Shown in pieces: positions 35,274-47,418 of a DNA stretch of 64,000 nucleotides (positions are counted from its first letter, which is position 1; each line of letters opens with the position of its first letter). Source of the stretch: Strobilurus pachycystidiatus (taxonomy: Eukaryota > Basidiomycota > Agaricomycetes > Agaricales > Physalacriaceae). The stretch spans positions 1,054,001-1,118,000 of the forward strand of contig JAHLMK010000016.1 of the NCBI GenBank assembly GCA_019915135.1. The letters are read 5' to 3'. A program made the position numbers and the translations under genes. Below the pieces are notes generated by a model. That model saw only the letters and a list, made by a program, of their open reading frames with translations, was not told the DNA's origin and made no database searches.

Positions 35274-36124
35274 CTTTCCTTTCTGGAAGTGGCGCTATCG
35301 GGCGAAGTGGCTGAAAGGAACGTCGAGGAGGAAAAATGGTGCGTTTCTCACGCCAGTCCTCGGCCACTATACAAACCAGACGGCCCAAACACCGATCACG
35401 CTAGCCCTTCGAATCCTGTATTTATTGGACATTGAATTCTCGCGTCGGGGTATCATAAGCGCACACAACGCGTAAATGTCAATGACAATGTCTATTCCAT
35501 CTAATGTTCACATGCGCGGTATTGATTGATGGTGTGCTTCGAACTCGGTGTCAAAGGGTGAACAAGACTCACACGCAGAAAGGCGAAGCCAGTACGTCGT
35601 CCGTAAGTTCACCGTTCCAGGCCCAGGGTGGCGGAGAGATGAAACATCAAGTCAGAGATCGCATGTCTAGAGATACCGGTTGTATATTATTGGCCAAGGG
35701 ACGCCTCCAAAGCAGGAGACGCGCACAGTGCATCGTTTATATCATGAGCGCTAGCCCAGTAATACACGCGAAAATTTTGGGTCCGGTTCAAAGCCCAGGC
35801 CGACCAAGAATGAAGGCCACTTTGATGGAGCCAACGAGTACAGACAACGTAAAAGCACAAGCTCAGAAAGCCTCTGCCAGTCATAAGCAGTCGCATGGAA
35901 CATGGTTATGGCAAGAAGAAACTTGTGGCGGGGTTTGCCGCGTCAAAACGCGTGCGTGTTCAACTTAGAGTCTAAATAACTACGTTTACAAACAACCTGA
36001 CAATAACCAGCTCAATCTGGTACACATAGGACGCGTATAGTACAGCTACATACAAGAAATATACGGTATAATCTAACTCACTAGTAGTAGTAATACGATA
36101 CAAGAAAACAATATGAAGGCGCAG
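35274..36124. other. Spacer between the two chromodomain genes
   Basis: About 850 bp with the copy-1 promoter and the copy-2 3' flank. The first 100 bp after the copy-1 start are GC-richer; the region 35970-36120 is AT-rich. No gene or repeat is supported. Confidence 0.45.
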
Positions 36125-37752
36125 CTAAGGACCCAGATCATCCAACGTCCGCACGCCAATAGCCTGTAAATACTCTGATATCGACTCCTTCTTCAGGCAT
36201 CCCTCTGGCTCCCAAGAATCCATGTAATCAGGATAGTCCTCCCACGACACCAAGTACCACCACCTCCCATCATCACCCTTACAGTGCCGCTTTATGCACT
36301 CTACTAGGTACTCGTCCTCCAACTCCGAGTCGGCATCCCACCTCCTGATCCTCACCTCCCTCGTCTCCGGATTCTCCCAAGCCTCGGGGTACACGAACCT
36401 CGGCAACACCCTCGTCCCAAATCCCCGACTCCTCACGCCCTTCTTGGGCTTATTCGTATCCGAGCCCTTCACGGAAGGATCGACCAGCCGCATGAGCTTG
36501 TCCGTCTCGCACACGGCGTGCTCGACGTCCACGGGCTCCAGCGCGCGGTACGCCTTGAACTCGATGCCGAGCCGGGCGCACTCCTCCGCGAAGTGCTTCG
36601 CGAGCCACCGGATGGCGGCTTGCTCTATGTCGTCCTCCGACTCCTTGGCGCGCGCGATGGAGGTGCCGAACATCTTGAACAGCCCGGACTCGGTGCCGGG
36701 CCCGGGGACGACGAGGTCCCAAGGGGACATCGGGAGCAGGGAGGAGTAGCTGAGGTTGAGCACGAGCTGGTATGCGGTGAACGGGCCGAAGCCTGCGAAG
36801 GTCTCGACGATGTAGTCGAAGACGTCCTCTGCGTACGCGTCGGGGTTGTGGAATAGTAATTTAAGGAAGGTCTCGTCTTTCATCATGGTCTCTGTGGTGG
36901 TGATCTGGAACCACCACATATCAGTGCAGTTGCCGTGCTGTTTCTGGTACGCGCCCGAGAACAAGGAGACTTTGCTGTCCTTGGCTTTGCGAAGGACGCG
37001 ACTGTATGATTCTAGGTCAAACTTCTCCCATGTCAAAGTCCCGATCTTCCGCCCGAGGAGCTGCCAGGTCTCTATTCTGTTGAAGGCAGTGAAGAGCAGG
37101 ATGCGGAAGAGGAGCTCTTTGGGATCTTGAGAACCTTTCTCGATTACTTCGGTGATGAGGAATTGGGATGTGCGGTCCATGACGCGTAGGGGATTGCAGA
37201 AGAACGTCTCCTGCAGTGCCTTGTTCTTCGTCCATCTATCACAGGCAACAAGTAAGTATTCGTTGGTTCACAATCCACGACTCGGACTTACGGAGCATCA
37301 AACCCAGCGCGTCTGCGCATCTCTATCCCCGACCGTTCGGCGCAAAACCAAAAGAACACATTGAATGCATTGGTGGGCTTGAGTTTGTGACCACGGAGCA
37401 TGATGGGGCCCCGAACGGGTGCTTCGAGAATGGGCTTTAGCGGAATGGAGCCACGCGTCCCGGGCCAGTCGGTTTCTAATTCTTCGTCTACGTTCCTGGC
37501 CTCGACGTACTCGTCGTCCGTCTCTCCGTCGGCATCCTGGTCCTCGTCTGAAGGCTCGGTCAAAGGCGACAAGGAGCGCCTAAGCAAGTCTGTGAAGACT
37601 GAGGACGAGGACGCAGACGAGGACGACTCGGAGGCTCTGGTACGGTAAAACTTTCGCGTAGGATGAGAAGTAGTGGCTGATCCCGGGCTAGCCGGTGGAT
37701 GATATGGAGAGACGAGCGTGTCGAAGCCTTCGCGCTCGCGAATGGGAGGCAT
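36125..37752 (-). CDS. HMUDK-helical/aGPT-Pplase-like domain protein with C-terminal chromodomain (copy 2)
   Basis: Two exons (37752-37292, 37235-36125) encode 523 residues, with the intron at the same place as in copy 1 (Pro codon before WTxN). The N-terminal 130 residues are Ser/acidic and disordered. The core shows FFWFCAERSGIEMRRRAG, NPLRVMDRTSQFLITEVI, DPKELLFRILLFTAFNRI, FTAYQLVLNLSYSSLL, DLVVPGPGTESGLFKMFG and VDVEHAVCETDKLMRLVDP. Residues about 462-514 form a canonical chromodomain (EYLVECIKRHCKGDDGRWW, YLVSWEDYPDYMDSWEPEG) with Y, W and Y cage positions. The stretch 36450-36870 is markedly GC-rich. Compared with copy 1, the core is diverged but collinear, so the pair arose by tandem duplication some time ago. 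A role in chromatin-targeted DNA base modification or its regulation is inference. Confidence 0.8.
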
Positions 37753-38955
37753 TGAATCGGAACTCCCGAGTTAGGTTAGGCCTGGAAGGGTCATAAGGAA
37801 AGGACTGGAACGGCTTTGACTGAAGGTGCCATGTACATTAGTTGATTTGACCGAATAAGTCAAGAGAATTGACAGACCTTTAGAAGTGTGGACGACGCGT
37901 CGTGGAAGGAGGGGAAAAATTGTGATCTTTTCTCACGGTGAAATAGGCTCGGTTCACCAATAACTTGTACGCATCCAGATCAATGTACAGGGTGCAATTC
38001 CGGTCCTCTGAGTCTCAAGTGTGCTCGATATCTCTGTTTGCTTGAGCGTACTGATGTGGGCGTCTGGACGTTTCTCACGAGTCTTTGATCAATCCAGGAC
38101 ACAAATGTATTGACAACAGGAACAAGTCTGCACAGGAAGTAGGTACTAATGTGGTAATATGAATGGCTTGAGAGATGTAGAATAATGTGTGGCGCTAACC
38201 CTTGCCCATCACACATTGAGTTTTACGGCGTATCTTCGGGCATCGTTCAAGGACTTGTTAGCAGACGAGCATAGTATTGTGGCCTTCCGAGGCAGAGTGC
38301 ACAGACGTTGAACCGTGACACAGGAACAGGCAGTACACACTTGAGCTTTGCTTCGACGAAGACAGATGCTTGATCATCCCACGGATATCGAACCGGTCGA
38401 GGGCGGTCAAGCGGGTGTGCCCGGACTCGCGGTGACCTTTTTATAGTTGCTGGCCCTTCGTGATGATCCCCAAAACATCCATAGTAGATAATGAACACCA
38501 AAAATTGGTCGCACACGGTCTTCCTATGTGGGCTCTTCAATGATCTTCGCAGCTCGGCGACTCTACCGGAACGATCCACTGGCATCATCAGTGTCGGCTA
38601 ACGGCGCATTCCCGCGCTTCAAGCTTCAGGACTAAGTTTCTCAGGGAGTCGTTCCACCATAATCCTTCGGGTTTCGGGGGCAGATGATTCATAGATATCG
38701 ACGAGGAGGACGAATCAAGATCGTCCTGCATGTGTTCCCACCAGTGGCGGAGATGAATGCTCATCGAGAGTGTTCCGAAACACGAGGTTTTAATGGGAAC
38801 ACGGCTGGATTTCCGAAGCAGCAAAGATACAGTGAGCAGCGGCAGATCGAGGCGAGAGGAAAGAACGTTGCCGACGGCATTTGCCGTACCGGGCGGCGGG
38901 CATTTCAAATTCAGATTCTCAGACAGGCCGCTCAATTTGCCTCGTGCTACTTACG
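37753..38955. other. Intergenic region with a possible short minus-strand frame
   Basis: About 1.2 kb. It contains the promoter of chromodomain copy 2. A minus-strand frame at 38588-38935 (ends LVLKLEARECAVSRH) is open for 115 codons but matches nothing I know and has no clear partner exon, so it is not called a gene. Confidence 0.35.
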
Positions 38956-39168
38956 ATGATCAACGTGAACTTGGCTCGTCTTGCTCTCGTCTTAATCTGT
39001 CTTTCTCCCTGCCCTGGTGCACATACAGACAACTGTTACGACAAGGCTCTCCTCTACCGGCTATCGCGGTGCAGCGGGACGGATTACACCTCCGGATCTC
39101 GATCTTCGGACTCGGACGTGTATAAGCTTAACGGTACGTTTACGTGCGCGGACGCGTCGTATACGTGA
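38956..39168 (+). CDS. Possible small secreted protein
   Basis: A 70-codon frame: ARLALVLICLSPCPGA after MINVNL looks like a signal peptide with an Ala-x-Gly/Ala-type cleavage site. The mature part of about 48 residues has Cys in HTDNCYDK, LSRCSGT and TFTCADAS and an N-glycosylation site (NGT). Small Cys-containing secreted proteins are common in Agaricomycetes, but this frame has an odd number of mature cysteines and no seen intron. Chance open frame is a real alternative. Confidence 0.3.
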   Translation: MINVNLARLALVLICLSPCPGAHTDNCYDKALLYRLSRCSGTDYTSGSRSSDSDVYKLNGTFTCADASYT

Positions 39169-39472
39169 ACGAGTTGGAGATTTTTTTTGGGATGCCGAGA
39201 GCCTAGGTTGACCGTGAATGTTTCCCACCAAAAATAAATGCTACACAATGCCCAGACAAGACCCGAGTTTCAAGTTTTCAACATTTCTTTGTCCTGAAAT
39301 TGATTCAAATCAGAGATGACATTCAGCGCATCATTAGTGCATCATAACGCTCAAGCGCCCTGCCACCGTCAGGGAACCTACACACACACGAAAAAGGTTT
39401 GTGATCGCCCTCACACTCTCTCTCTCTCTTCCACCACGCTCATTATTCCTTCGCCTTACTGCCTTGCTTTTC
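39169..39472. other. Promoter region of the Skg6-like gene
   Basis: About 300 bp. A pyrimidine-rich tract with CTCTCTCTCTCTTCCACC precedes the downstream ATG, a usual feature of fungal core promoters. Nothing else seen. Confidence 0.45.
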
Positions 39473-41864
39473 ATGTCTAATGCGTACATTATAGTCGATG
39501 ACCAGGATGCCCAGCTCAACTACAGTGGACAATGGTCCGTGGCGGGCGCTGGCGTGGATTACGGTCAGACCATACACGCCTCGAATGTCTCCTCCTCCTC
39601 TATGTCTTTTGCTTTCTCCGGTATGTCCTCTCGGGCGCTACACTCGTTTGCAAAACCTTCACATAGCATCTAGGCACATCTGTCTCACTCGTCGGTGATT
39701 ATACCGCTGGTGGCTCGTGCTCTGTCACCGTGAATCTAGATGGCAAGGAAGACAAATTCGACTCTCCGAATGTCACGGCCGATGCGCACCAGCAGACAAT
39801 ATGGTCCTCATCGCTCTTGGACGACACAAACCACACCCTCGTTTATTCAGCTCAATCGTGCAACGGAAACTCTTCTACTCGGGCATATCTCTGGTTCGAT
39901 TATATTCTCTACGAGCCCTCGGCCAACTCGGTGCCATCCGGCGCCAAGTACTTCATCGACGACACGAGTGATCGTGTGGAATGGAACGGACCCTCGACCG
40001 TGGATGGAAGTGATGGGGACTTCAATGCTACCCGTCACCTTGTTGAGAAGGGAACATCTCTGCGACTCAAGTTCTCAGGTGCGACAAACATCCGTCCGAC
40101 CTTCCGAACCCGTACAGGCGCTGATGGTAATCTTGTACAGGCTCCTTGGCCGCTGTGTTCGGACGCGTGGACGGAAACACGTCGACCAGTGCTGCCTTTT
40201 CTCTCGACGGCGGGGCGGCACAAGTCTTCAATAGCCCGGTGGCCTCCGAGGTGCAGCACAACGTGCAACTATACACATCGGGCTCATTGGCCTCAAACGA
40301 CCACAGTCTGGTCATGACGGCCAATTCGGACGATCCAGTGATAATTGACTATTTCATCGTGCGCGCGAACCCCGCCGGAGACACACAGACCTCCGGTGGC
40401 AACTCAGGAACGTCTAGCGGGAATTCATCTTCAATCGGTCCTATTGCGGGGGGTGCGGCTGGGGGGGCATTGCTACTCATTGCCTTGGCGGCTGGCTTCT
40501 ATTGGTTCTATTGGCGCAAACGGAAGGTGGTCTATAAGCCCACTTCGAAGCCGCCACTTAGTCCATGTGAGCCTCCCCACATCGAATCTTCCCGGGCCCT
40601 GTTCTAATTCGAAACAGTCTACGCTTCGACGACGTACCCACCACCTTCTCCTGGCATCAAAACCTTCGGCGAGATAGACAGCAATCCGGCGTCAAATATG
40701 AACGGAAGCATCTATTCGTCGTCTAGAACTACAAGCACACGAAGTCACGCGAGGATGAGAAGCTTTCACAAGCAGCAATCTGGGGATGACAACACATCGA
40801 CTTCTGATCTCGTTAGGTCCCAACACTTGTCTGTGGGTGCGGCCTCTACAGCTTCATCCGGGCAGTACACCGAATCGGATGTATACGCGGTCTACGATGA
40901 TCCTTGTAAGCGACCGCTTCTTTTGATGCTTTCTCATGCTTATGACTTTCCCCGCTCCTAAAGTCAGCATCCCAGCGCCTACGATATCGAGTCACCATTA
41001 CAGCTCCATCTCTAGCAGAACCAGCCGTTCGAAGGAGAGACGGCGTGATTCCATTCGTTCTGATTCTAGTGCCACGAACCCGCCCATGCCTCCACGTAAG
41101 TCGAGGATGCAGAGTGTGGTGACGACTAGCAGTGCAGATCAATCAGAACTGACCTATGATCTTCCTCGTAAGATTTCTCATAAGTTTGCCCTGAAACCCG
41201 CTCTGACCGTTCAATGCAGACTTACCTCCCAGGTACCATTCCCCCCCGGGGCCTTCATCTGGAAGACCCAGGTCTGGCTCTCGCTCTGCTTCTGACAGAT
41301 CTGGGACATCAAGGAGGGCACCTCTGCATGCTATGGATAGCTCGGAGGGCTATTTCCCCGCTCTGGCGGATCTCAAAAGGCGGCAGCTTTCGACAGACCT
41401 GCGATCGCCCACGTCGCCCGATTTCAACGACTGTTTCCTCCCTTCGAGTCCTGACCGGTCTGGCCCTTTCGAAAATGGTAAGCACCGCTGGTCAACGATG
41501 GGTCAAGATCACCTTTGACCACATCTTTTCATCAGATTCATTGATAGCACCAGCCCCAGTCTTTGCTGGCTCTTCCTCACGCCAACGTACTACGTCAACA
41601 TCTTCCGGTGGGTCTAGAGCAGTACACGATCCCAGCGTGTATGTCGCATCGGCTTCGGACGACGGTCATTACCCGCAAGACGTCAAACGAGCGGATGGGC
41701 TGGTTGTTCTGTCAGTGGATGGTTTATCAACTTCCGGCCACGGCCACTCGACCTCCACACGACGTCCGCTCGTTCACCAAGATAGTGGACTAAGACTGGA
41801 GGCTAAGCCTTCGGTTGATTTAGACTTACCGGAAGAACTTCCGCCAGTGTATACTCCTAGATGA
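39473..41864 (+). CDS. Single-pass membrane protein, Skg6/Axl2-like transmembrane type
   Basis: Seven exons. The extracellular part begins MSNAYIIVDDQDAQLNYSG and holds two beta-rich lectin-like segments (SVSLVGDYTAGGSCSVTV; AAVFGRVDGNTSTSAAFSL) with many N-glycosylation sites. A Gly/Ser stalk leads to one membrane helix (GGALLLIALAAGFYWFYW) followed by the basic stop-transfer RKRKVVYK. The cytosolic tail of about 350 residues is Ser/Pro-rich and low-complexity (SSISSRTSRSKERRRDS, PPMPPRKSR, LPEELPPVYTPR). This layout is very common in Agaricomycetes and resembles cell-surface sensors of the Skg6/Axl2 type. No classical signal peptide precedes the first domain in frame, as in many relatives. 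Function unknown. Confidence 0.78.
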
Positions 41865-42721
41865 CCCTTTTGGACTTCGCAGTGCGCTTTCATCTCTAAG
41901 ATGATCGTATATTCTTCTTTCATTTGGTTTCAATGACACTGTAGCTCTACCATTCTGGCTTTCGAGACATATTATAATTGTAGTTGATAAGATTGACTTA
42001 ACATCTGATCATCGACTTGATATTCTCTTCTGGCCGATTAAGATAAAACCTGAGCTTTGGCAGAAATCCGAGCTCTTGTCGACGCCGCGGCCGGACGGTA
42101 GTGTCCAGTAGTTGTTGTTAGATTCTATGCAACACCGTCTGCCAAACCTCGCGGCCTTCAACTTTCTCTGAGGCTCAGAAAGTCCTTCCTCGCGGTGCCT
42201 TACGTAGAGCAATTCTGAGTTGGCTCTGGTCCGCCGCCTTGCTGGTACAAGACTGGGCCGAATGTCAAATAACCCTTGAGATCCACATCATTCGCGAGCG
42301 CGCACAGCGCTTCCACTCAACTTCTGGTCCAGCAGAGCGTAGATCAGGAAGGAAGTTCGTGATATGATCCTCCCACAAAGCCGGCCGAACTCACCGATCG
42401 TGTGGCGTAGTAAGATAAGTATGTTGGAAGGCCGGTCAATGAATATATATCACAATTCACTATACAAGCAGCTCTTATAGTATAAGCTTAAGAGGTGTGA
42501 CATAGAGTACATGATGACTTTGAGAAATAGAAACAGTTCCCAAATATGGACGGTACATAGATGACCTGCAAACAGTTTTCCCTCAAGATGAGCCGACAGC
42601 AGGTTACTGTCTCTCCTTGTCTTGTCTCGACAATGGGTCATTACCTGCCTGGCTTGACGGATAGCCGTCTGAATCCAAGCCAGGGTTTGCCGCCACACGA
42701 AAGACATTCTAACGTCAGTGA
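41865..42721. other. Convergent intergenic region
   Basis: About 857 bp. It includes 42670-42710, a diverged copy of part of the last exon of the neighbouring DUF6534 gene (FRVAANPGL versus FRVATNPGL). Otherwise no gene or repeat is seen. Confidence 0.45.
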
Positions 42722-44663
42722 TCAGCGCCAAGACTGTCTCCAAATGGTACGACGAACTAGTGAGATATCGTCATCCCTCGACCGGCTGGACGGGTGACCC
42801 GATCTCAACCCAGGATTGGTGGCTACACGAAAGACACTCCCTGTGTTACCGATACTGATCCCGGCAATGGTATCTGATGCGCGGCCTTTCACCGAGTTAC
42901 GCATGTTCAGACTGGGACGGAGTGAGACCGAGCAGTACGGGAGTCTAGTTTTGAGACACTCACGTCGCAAGGAGAGTGTTCGTATAGGCTTGTAGAAGCT
43001 ATCGGTAAGTTGTAACTAAGTGGACGACATAGATTTCGGCTCACCCTTTGAGGTACAGGCTTCACAGAGTTGATATATGGCGTTGTTAGGAGTCGCAAGA
43101 AACTGAGAGCCAGTCAGTTCATAAGTATCACCGTCAAGTGTGCTGTTCATACCGTACTGGTGCCGGTGATCAATATCAGGCTAGCTCACTTGAATATAAG
43201 CTGAGCATGGAGCTGACTGCTTGGACTTACGTCGTGACCATACCGCTAGTGATGAAGTATGCCGACAATGTGGAAAGCATTCGACGAGTGCTTGTGGTTC
43301 AAGAATATGAGATGGGCACTCAAGATAGAGAAAGATCTCACGGTGCAAATGAGGTCCGTGCCTGATAAAGCTCTAGGCATAGCACTCCAGCAATGGCAAG
43401 ATCGAGGGAGACTGAGACTGCACTGCTGGTGATCGCCAGCCACTGTAAGAGTATTGGTATTACCAGAATAACGGTGAAATACGGGACACACTCTGAGCTT
43501 GCCGATAGCGCCATATGACGTTGATCCTGTGTCTCTAAATTTGTCGTGAATAATTCGAACGGCGGCGTGAACGCTGATTAGGCGAGCAATTCTGACCCAG
43601 TATACACCGTCACTGAGTGAAGGTTAACGGGTGTTTTTTTGGGTAGAATCGTGAGATGCAACTGACCTATGCCCATTGCTAACATGACGCATATCTGTCA
43701 GCTGAGATGACACGAAAAGCCCCCACAATTCTCACCCAATAGAAATGTGGCGACCAGGATTACACCAGCACTGACAAACGTGTAGCTTCTGTTCACTTGA
43801 GGACCAGTGAAGTAGCTGTTAGAGTCCATGATGATGAGAAGACGCTGAAATGCACTTACGGGTACGTATGCGGTATGCCAGAAATCTGTTCTTTACAGTC
43901 AGTGTCTATGTTTTGCTTGGCACCATCAAGGGAAGAGAGAACACACAGGTGAACTATGAACGCGATAACGGTCTATTCACGGGTATCAGTGAGATGCTCG
44001 AGGAACGTTGACAAGTTCCTATACCGTGACTATGGGCTCCGACTTCCGTTCATCGAGATTTAGTCCCTAAGCGCCATTCAGATAGAAGGACTCACGCGTA
44101 TACTCCTTCAGGCTGGGGTTAGAGATCAGATACACATCGTGAGTCAGTGTGTGCCTACCAGACCAGGTCTTGCAATGCCACCGGATTTGCATAGTTAAGA
44201 ATGAGGTAGTGATATACTCCGTGTGAAATTAACGCCAGTGATGCGGTATCGAGTAACCTGTTGTAGACAGCATTGACGTCGAGCAACAAGAAGACCGGCG
44301 TCAGAAAGCAAGTCATACCAGAGAGCCCCAACCTGATTGGAAGTTCAGTATGTACGCTCAAGAATTGAGGTTCTTGAACACACCAAAGACTTGATGATAA
44401 GGGGATCCTTTTCATACGTGCCAAACTAAATGTCAGATCACAGGATATCAATAAACCGGAGGGCGAAGGAATATCAGCGTTGATTATGCATACGTAGATG
44501 ATTGTCTGCAAGAGGGTGATTCCATAAAACCTGCAGGTACCTCAAGCTGCTGTGACATGCGTCGTTAGGTATGTACTCACGTTGAGGCTACCACCACGCC
44601 AATGAGTTCAACGCCTAGCGTCGGGTTCAGGTCGAGATGCAAGGTCGGGATGGGGGAAGCCAT
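42722..44663 (-). CDS. DUF6534-type multi-pass membrane protein
   Basis: Many short exons. The start MASPIPTLHLDLNPTLGVEL is followed by IGVVVASTFYGITLLQTIIY (helix), FGTYEKDPLIIKSLVGALWL, LDTASLALISHGVYHYLILN, YANPVALQDLVWSLKEYT, YFTGPQVNRSYTFVSAGVIL and VATFLLG. Later exons carry RMLSTLSAYFITSGMVTT and AYTNTLLATLNMRNSV, the usual C-terminal DUF6534 signature (NSLLATLNxRxxL). The tail ends DISLVRRTIWRQSWR, stop 42722-42724. This large Agaricomycete family is predicted to have about seven helices; no function is established. Middle exons (43100-44100) are tiny and their borders are uncertain, so partial decay cannot be excluded. Confidence 0.7.
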
Positions 44664-46113
44664 GAATGCCAGTGTCTGATCTTCGAGTGCTCTTCGATGG
44701 TCTTAAAGCAGAGACCGTAAATGAGATTGGCCAATTGATGGACAAGCTTGCGTTCGATGGAAGTGGCATTCGCCTAGTGTGGCTTTAAGGGTCCTGCTCC
44801 CGTTTCATGCTGGGATCTGAAAAAGCCAAAGCAGGCCTGGGCGTAGGACATTTGCGATCTCGTTGCAGTACAGCATCAGAACATCGCAGCATCGACGTAG
44901 AATGAGAAAGGCGGGGCAGAAACAAACCCGGAATTAGCGTGCCGGGCCTTGACTACACGTGCTTGATTCCGGACTGTCGATTCAATCCGACTCTCGAACT
45001 TCCTGCGACTCGGAGGAGACCTACACAATCATCTACTACCCACGAGGTGTACAGGCTTTTAGCGCGAAGCTATTTGCCTCTCGTTCTTTGCCACATCTGC
45101 TTCTAGCTCCACGTCGCGAGACCGCTCAATTATCGGTACCGCCTTGTTTCCGGTTTGCATCGAACGTCTGTCCTTATCACCGAATCTCTATCACTCCCTC
45201 GACGGCTCTCCCAAGTCATGCAGACAAGATTGCGACTTCAGCGGCCAGCTTTAGCGCGTGTTCTTCACTGGCAGGTGCCCGTCCTTTCCGCAACGAGTGC
45301 CAGTGACCCTTCGCGAAGCTGTGCCACTCACAGACCTAACATCAACAGTCGTCGACGGATAGCTGCAATCAGCGTCTAAACAAAGGGACAGCGTCTTGCT
45401 ACCTACGCGGAGAGACCTGGACCCCATTCTTGCTTTCATGACGTCGACTGCAGGACACTACTTACATCCCCTACTCCTCTGTTTCTGCGCAGTCTCCGTG
45501 TCGGCGCTCGCTGTCCAATGTCACCCGTCATTAGGCTGATCAAAGAGTCGCAGGCTATAAGCTAATTTCAGGATAGAAACGGACGGTACTGGCACTTCGG
45601 GTCAAGTTCATCATCCGACTTCAACTTGACCGCCATCCGCTCCCACTGGAATCTGACTCACGGATCTTTTTCACGTACGGACACTGAGTATAGTCTAGTT
45701 GATTAGGAAGTGGAGCCTCGGAACTTTCAACTCCTTCAACGTGGCATCTACGAGACTTCTAACTTCTAAGTTCTGATTCTTCATCATGGCATCAGGTCTA
45801 ACTGTATGCGTCGCTGTCTGAAACTCGTCTCGTTACAACTACGGGCATGTAGTGGCGAAATTGGCTTCGCATTGTCGTGAGCGTGCTTACAGTGTACACA
45901 TGCCATTTATGAACGTAGAAGAAAATATAATCCCACAATCTTCACGTGAGCGCGTTATGCCGTCTCACGTGGCGCACTTACCATTTCTATTTCGATTTGT
46001 ACACGCACTTATCGTTGGCATCGTGCGACCGCCGTGGCCGAACCCACGCATCAACGTGCGAAGTCGCTTATCTCCTCTCGCCACGACACCATTCTCTCAC
46101 CACGACCGTCATT
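44664..46113. other. Divergent intergenic region, no supported gene
   Basis: About 1.45 kb between the DUF6534 gene and the alpha/beta hydrolase. Open frames around 44959-45379 and 45852-46148 have no motifs, and the latter overlaps the hydrolase start. It should hold two promoters. Confidence 0.45.
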
Positions 46114-47285
46114 ATGGCTCCTCTGGAACTGGTCTTCAAACATGTTGATGGGCTGGATATTATGATGGACGTGTATCTACCGGAGGCAGCGACTCCGGAG
46201 AGTCCTGCTCCCGTTGTTCTCTGGTGGCATGGTAGGCAAGTAGTATGTTTTCATGTCTGATCGTATCGGTAGGCGGAGGGCTTTTGCAGGTAAGAGAAAC
46301 TGCCTATGATCCAATCAGACTGACTTGCTTAACTCAATTTGAAAGGGGACTAGGAAAGGTAAGGCAATCCCAAGAAACGCCCATACCTGATTGGTCAGTG
46401 ATGATATCTTATAAGCGGCGAGTCCACATCAACTCTCATCTCCCGGCACCCACAACATCTGCTTCATCTCCGCAGACTACCGCCTCGCGCCCCAATCCAG
46501 ATTCCCAGCCATCTTATCCGATTGCAAAGACGCGATCGAATACCTCTTCACGTCGGCGTTCGCTGACGCCACAGGACACCGTGTCGATGTTAACAAGCTC
46601 ATCCTGAGCGGGAGCTCCGCGGGTGGCTGGCTTTCTCTCTTATGCGGGACAGGAATAGGGTTTGAGGCAAGCGGAGTGGATTGGACACCTGGAGACAAGG
46701 TGAAGGGCATCGCTGCGCTGTATCCCATCACGGATCTGGAGGATCCGTTCTGGACTACTAAGCAGCACCCCGTATCATACTACGGACGTGGTAAGTCTCA
46801 AATCCCGCGTTTTCAGATTCTACCGAGGATGAACGTGAATAACAGTGATCGACAAGAGCGAACTTGGCGCGTTCCTCGACCCAGATGGGGAGAAGGTCGC
46901 GTTCTCTGCGGTTGATAGCCCCAGGGCGATATTTTATCCTTACATGGTGCAAGAGTAGGTTAGTTCATTTTGTTAGGAGCATTGTTTTGACTGTGTACAC
47001 AGGGCATTGTTAGCGGACCTTTTGTTGGGCGGGTCGTCTATTCCTCCTTCATCCTACAGCGTGGCGCCGGCCCTCAAGTCTGGCACGTTCACTCTACCCT
47101 CGACATACATTGTCCACGGCACTATCGATGACAAAGTCCCACCGAGTCAAGCTCGCGATGTGGCAGCCACTGTCCCTGAAGTCGAGTATGATGAGCTCGA
47201 GGAGACAGACCACCTTTTCGACAGGGATCCAGACTGCAAGATGGAGAGGATGTACGCATTCATGCAGAATGTATTCAGTAGGTAG
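46114..47285 (+). CDS. Alpha/beta hydrolase (fold-3 type esterase)
   Basis: Six or so exons. N-terminal strand region MAPLELVFKHVDGLDIMMDV, then the oxyanion-hole motif VLWWHGGGLLQGTRKAA, NICFISADYRLAPQSRFP (the DYRLAP motif of the hormone-sensitive-lipase-like group), the nucleophile elbow LILSGSSAGGWLSLL, DKVKGIAALYPITDLEDPFW and the C-terminal TYIVHGTIDDKVPPSQA and ELEETDHLFDRDPD carrying the likely Asp and His. Ser, Asp and His are all present, so the enzyme should be active on an ester, lactone or carbamate; the substrate is unknown. No signal peptide, so cytosolic. The short exon encoding GTRK was placed by frame and by homology to the motif. Confidence 0.86.
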
Positions 47286-47418
47286 ATGTAGATGATCTAA
47301 TGTAGCAAAGAAACTGAGCCGAGAGGTTGTAAGCACGTATAGGTACAGAATTTACAGAGCGAGAAAACAATAAATAGCAGACATTCGTGGAAGAAAGAGA
47401 AAAGAGAGAGAAGGCAAC

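Noticed and set aside
44959..45379. Overlapping plus-strand frames between DUF6534 and the hydrolase
   Set aside because: No motifs and no consistent splicing into a longer protein.
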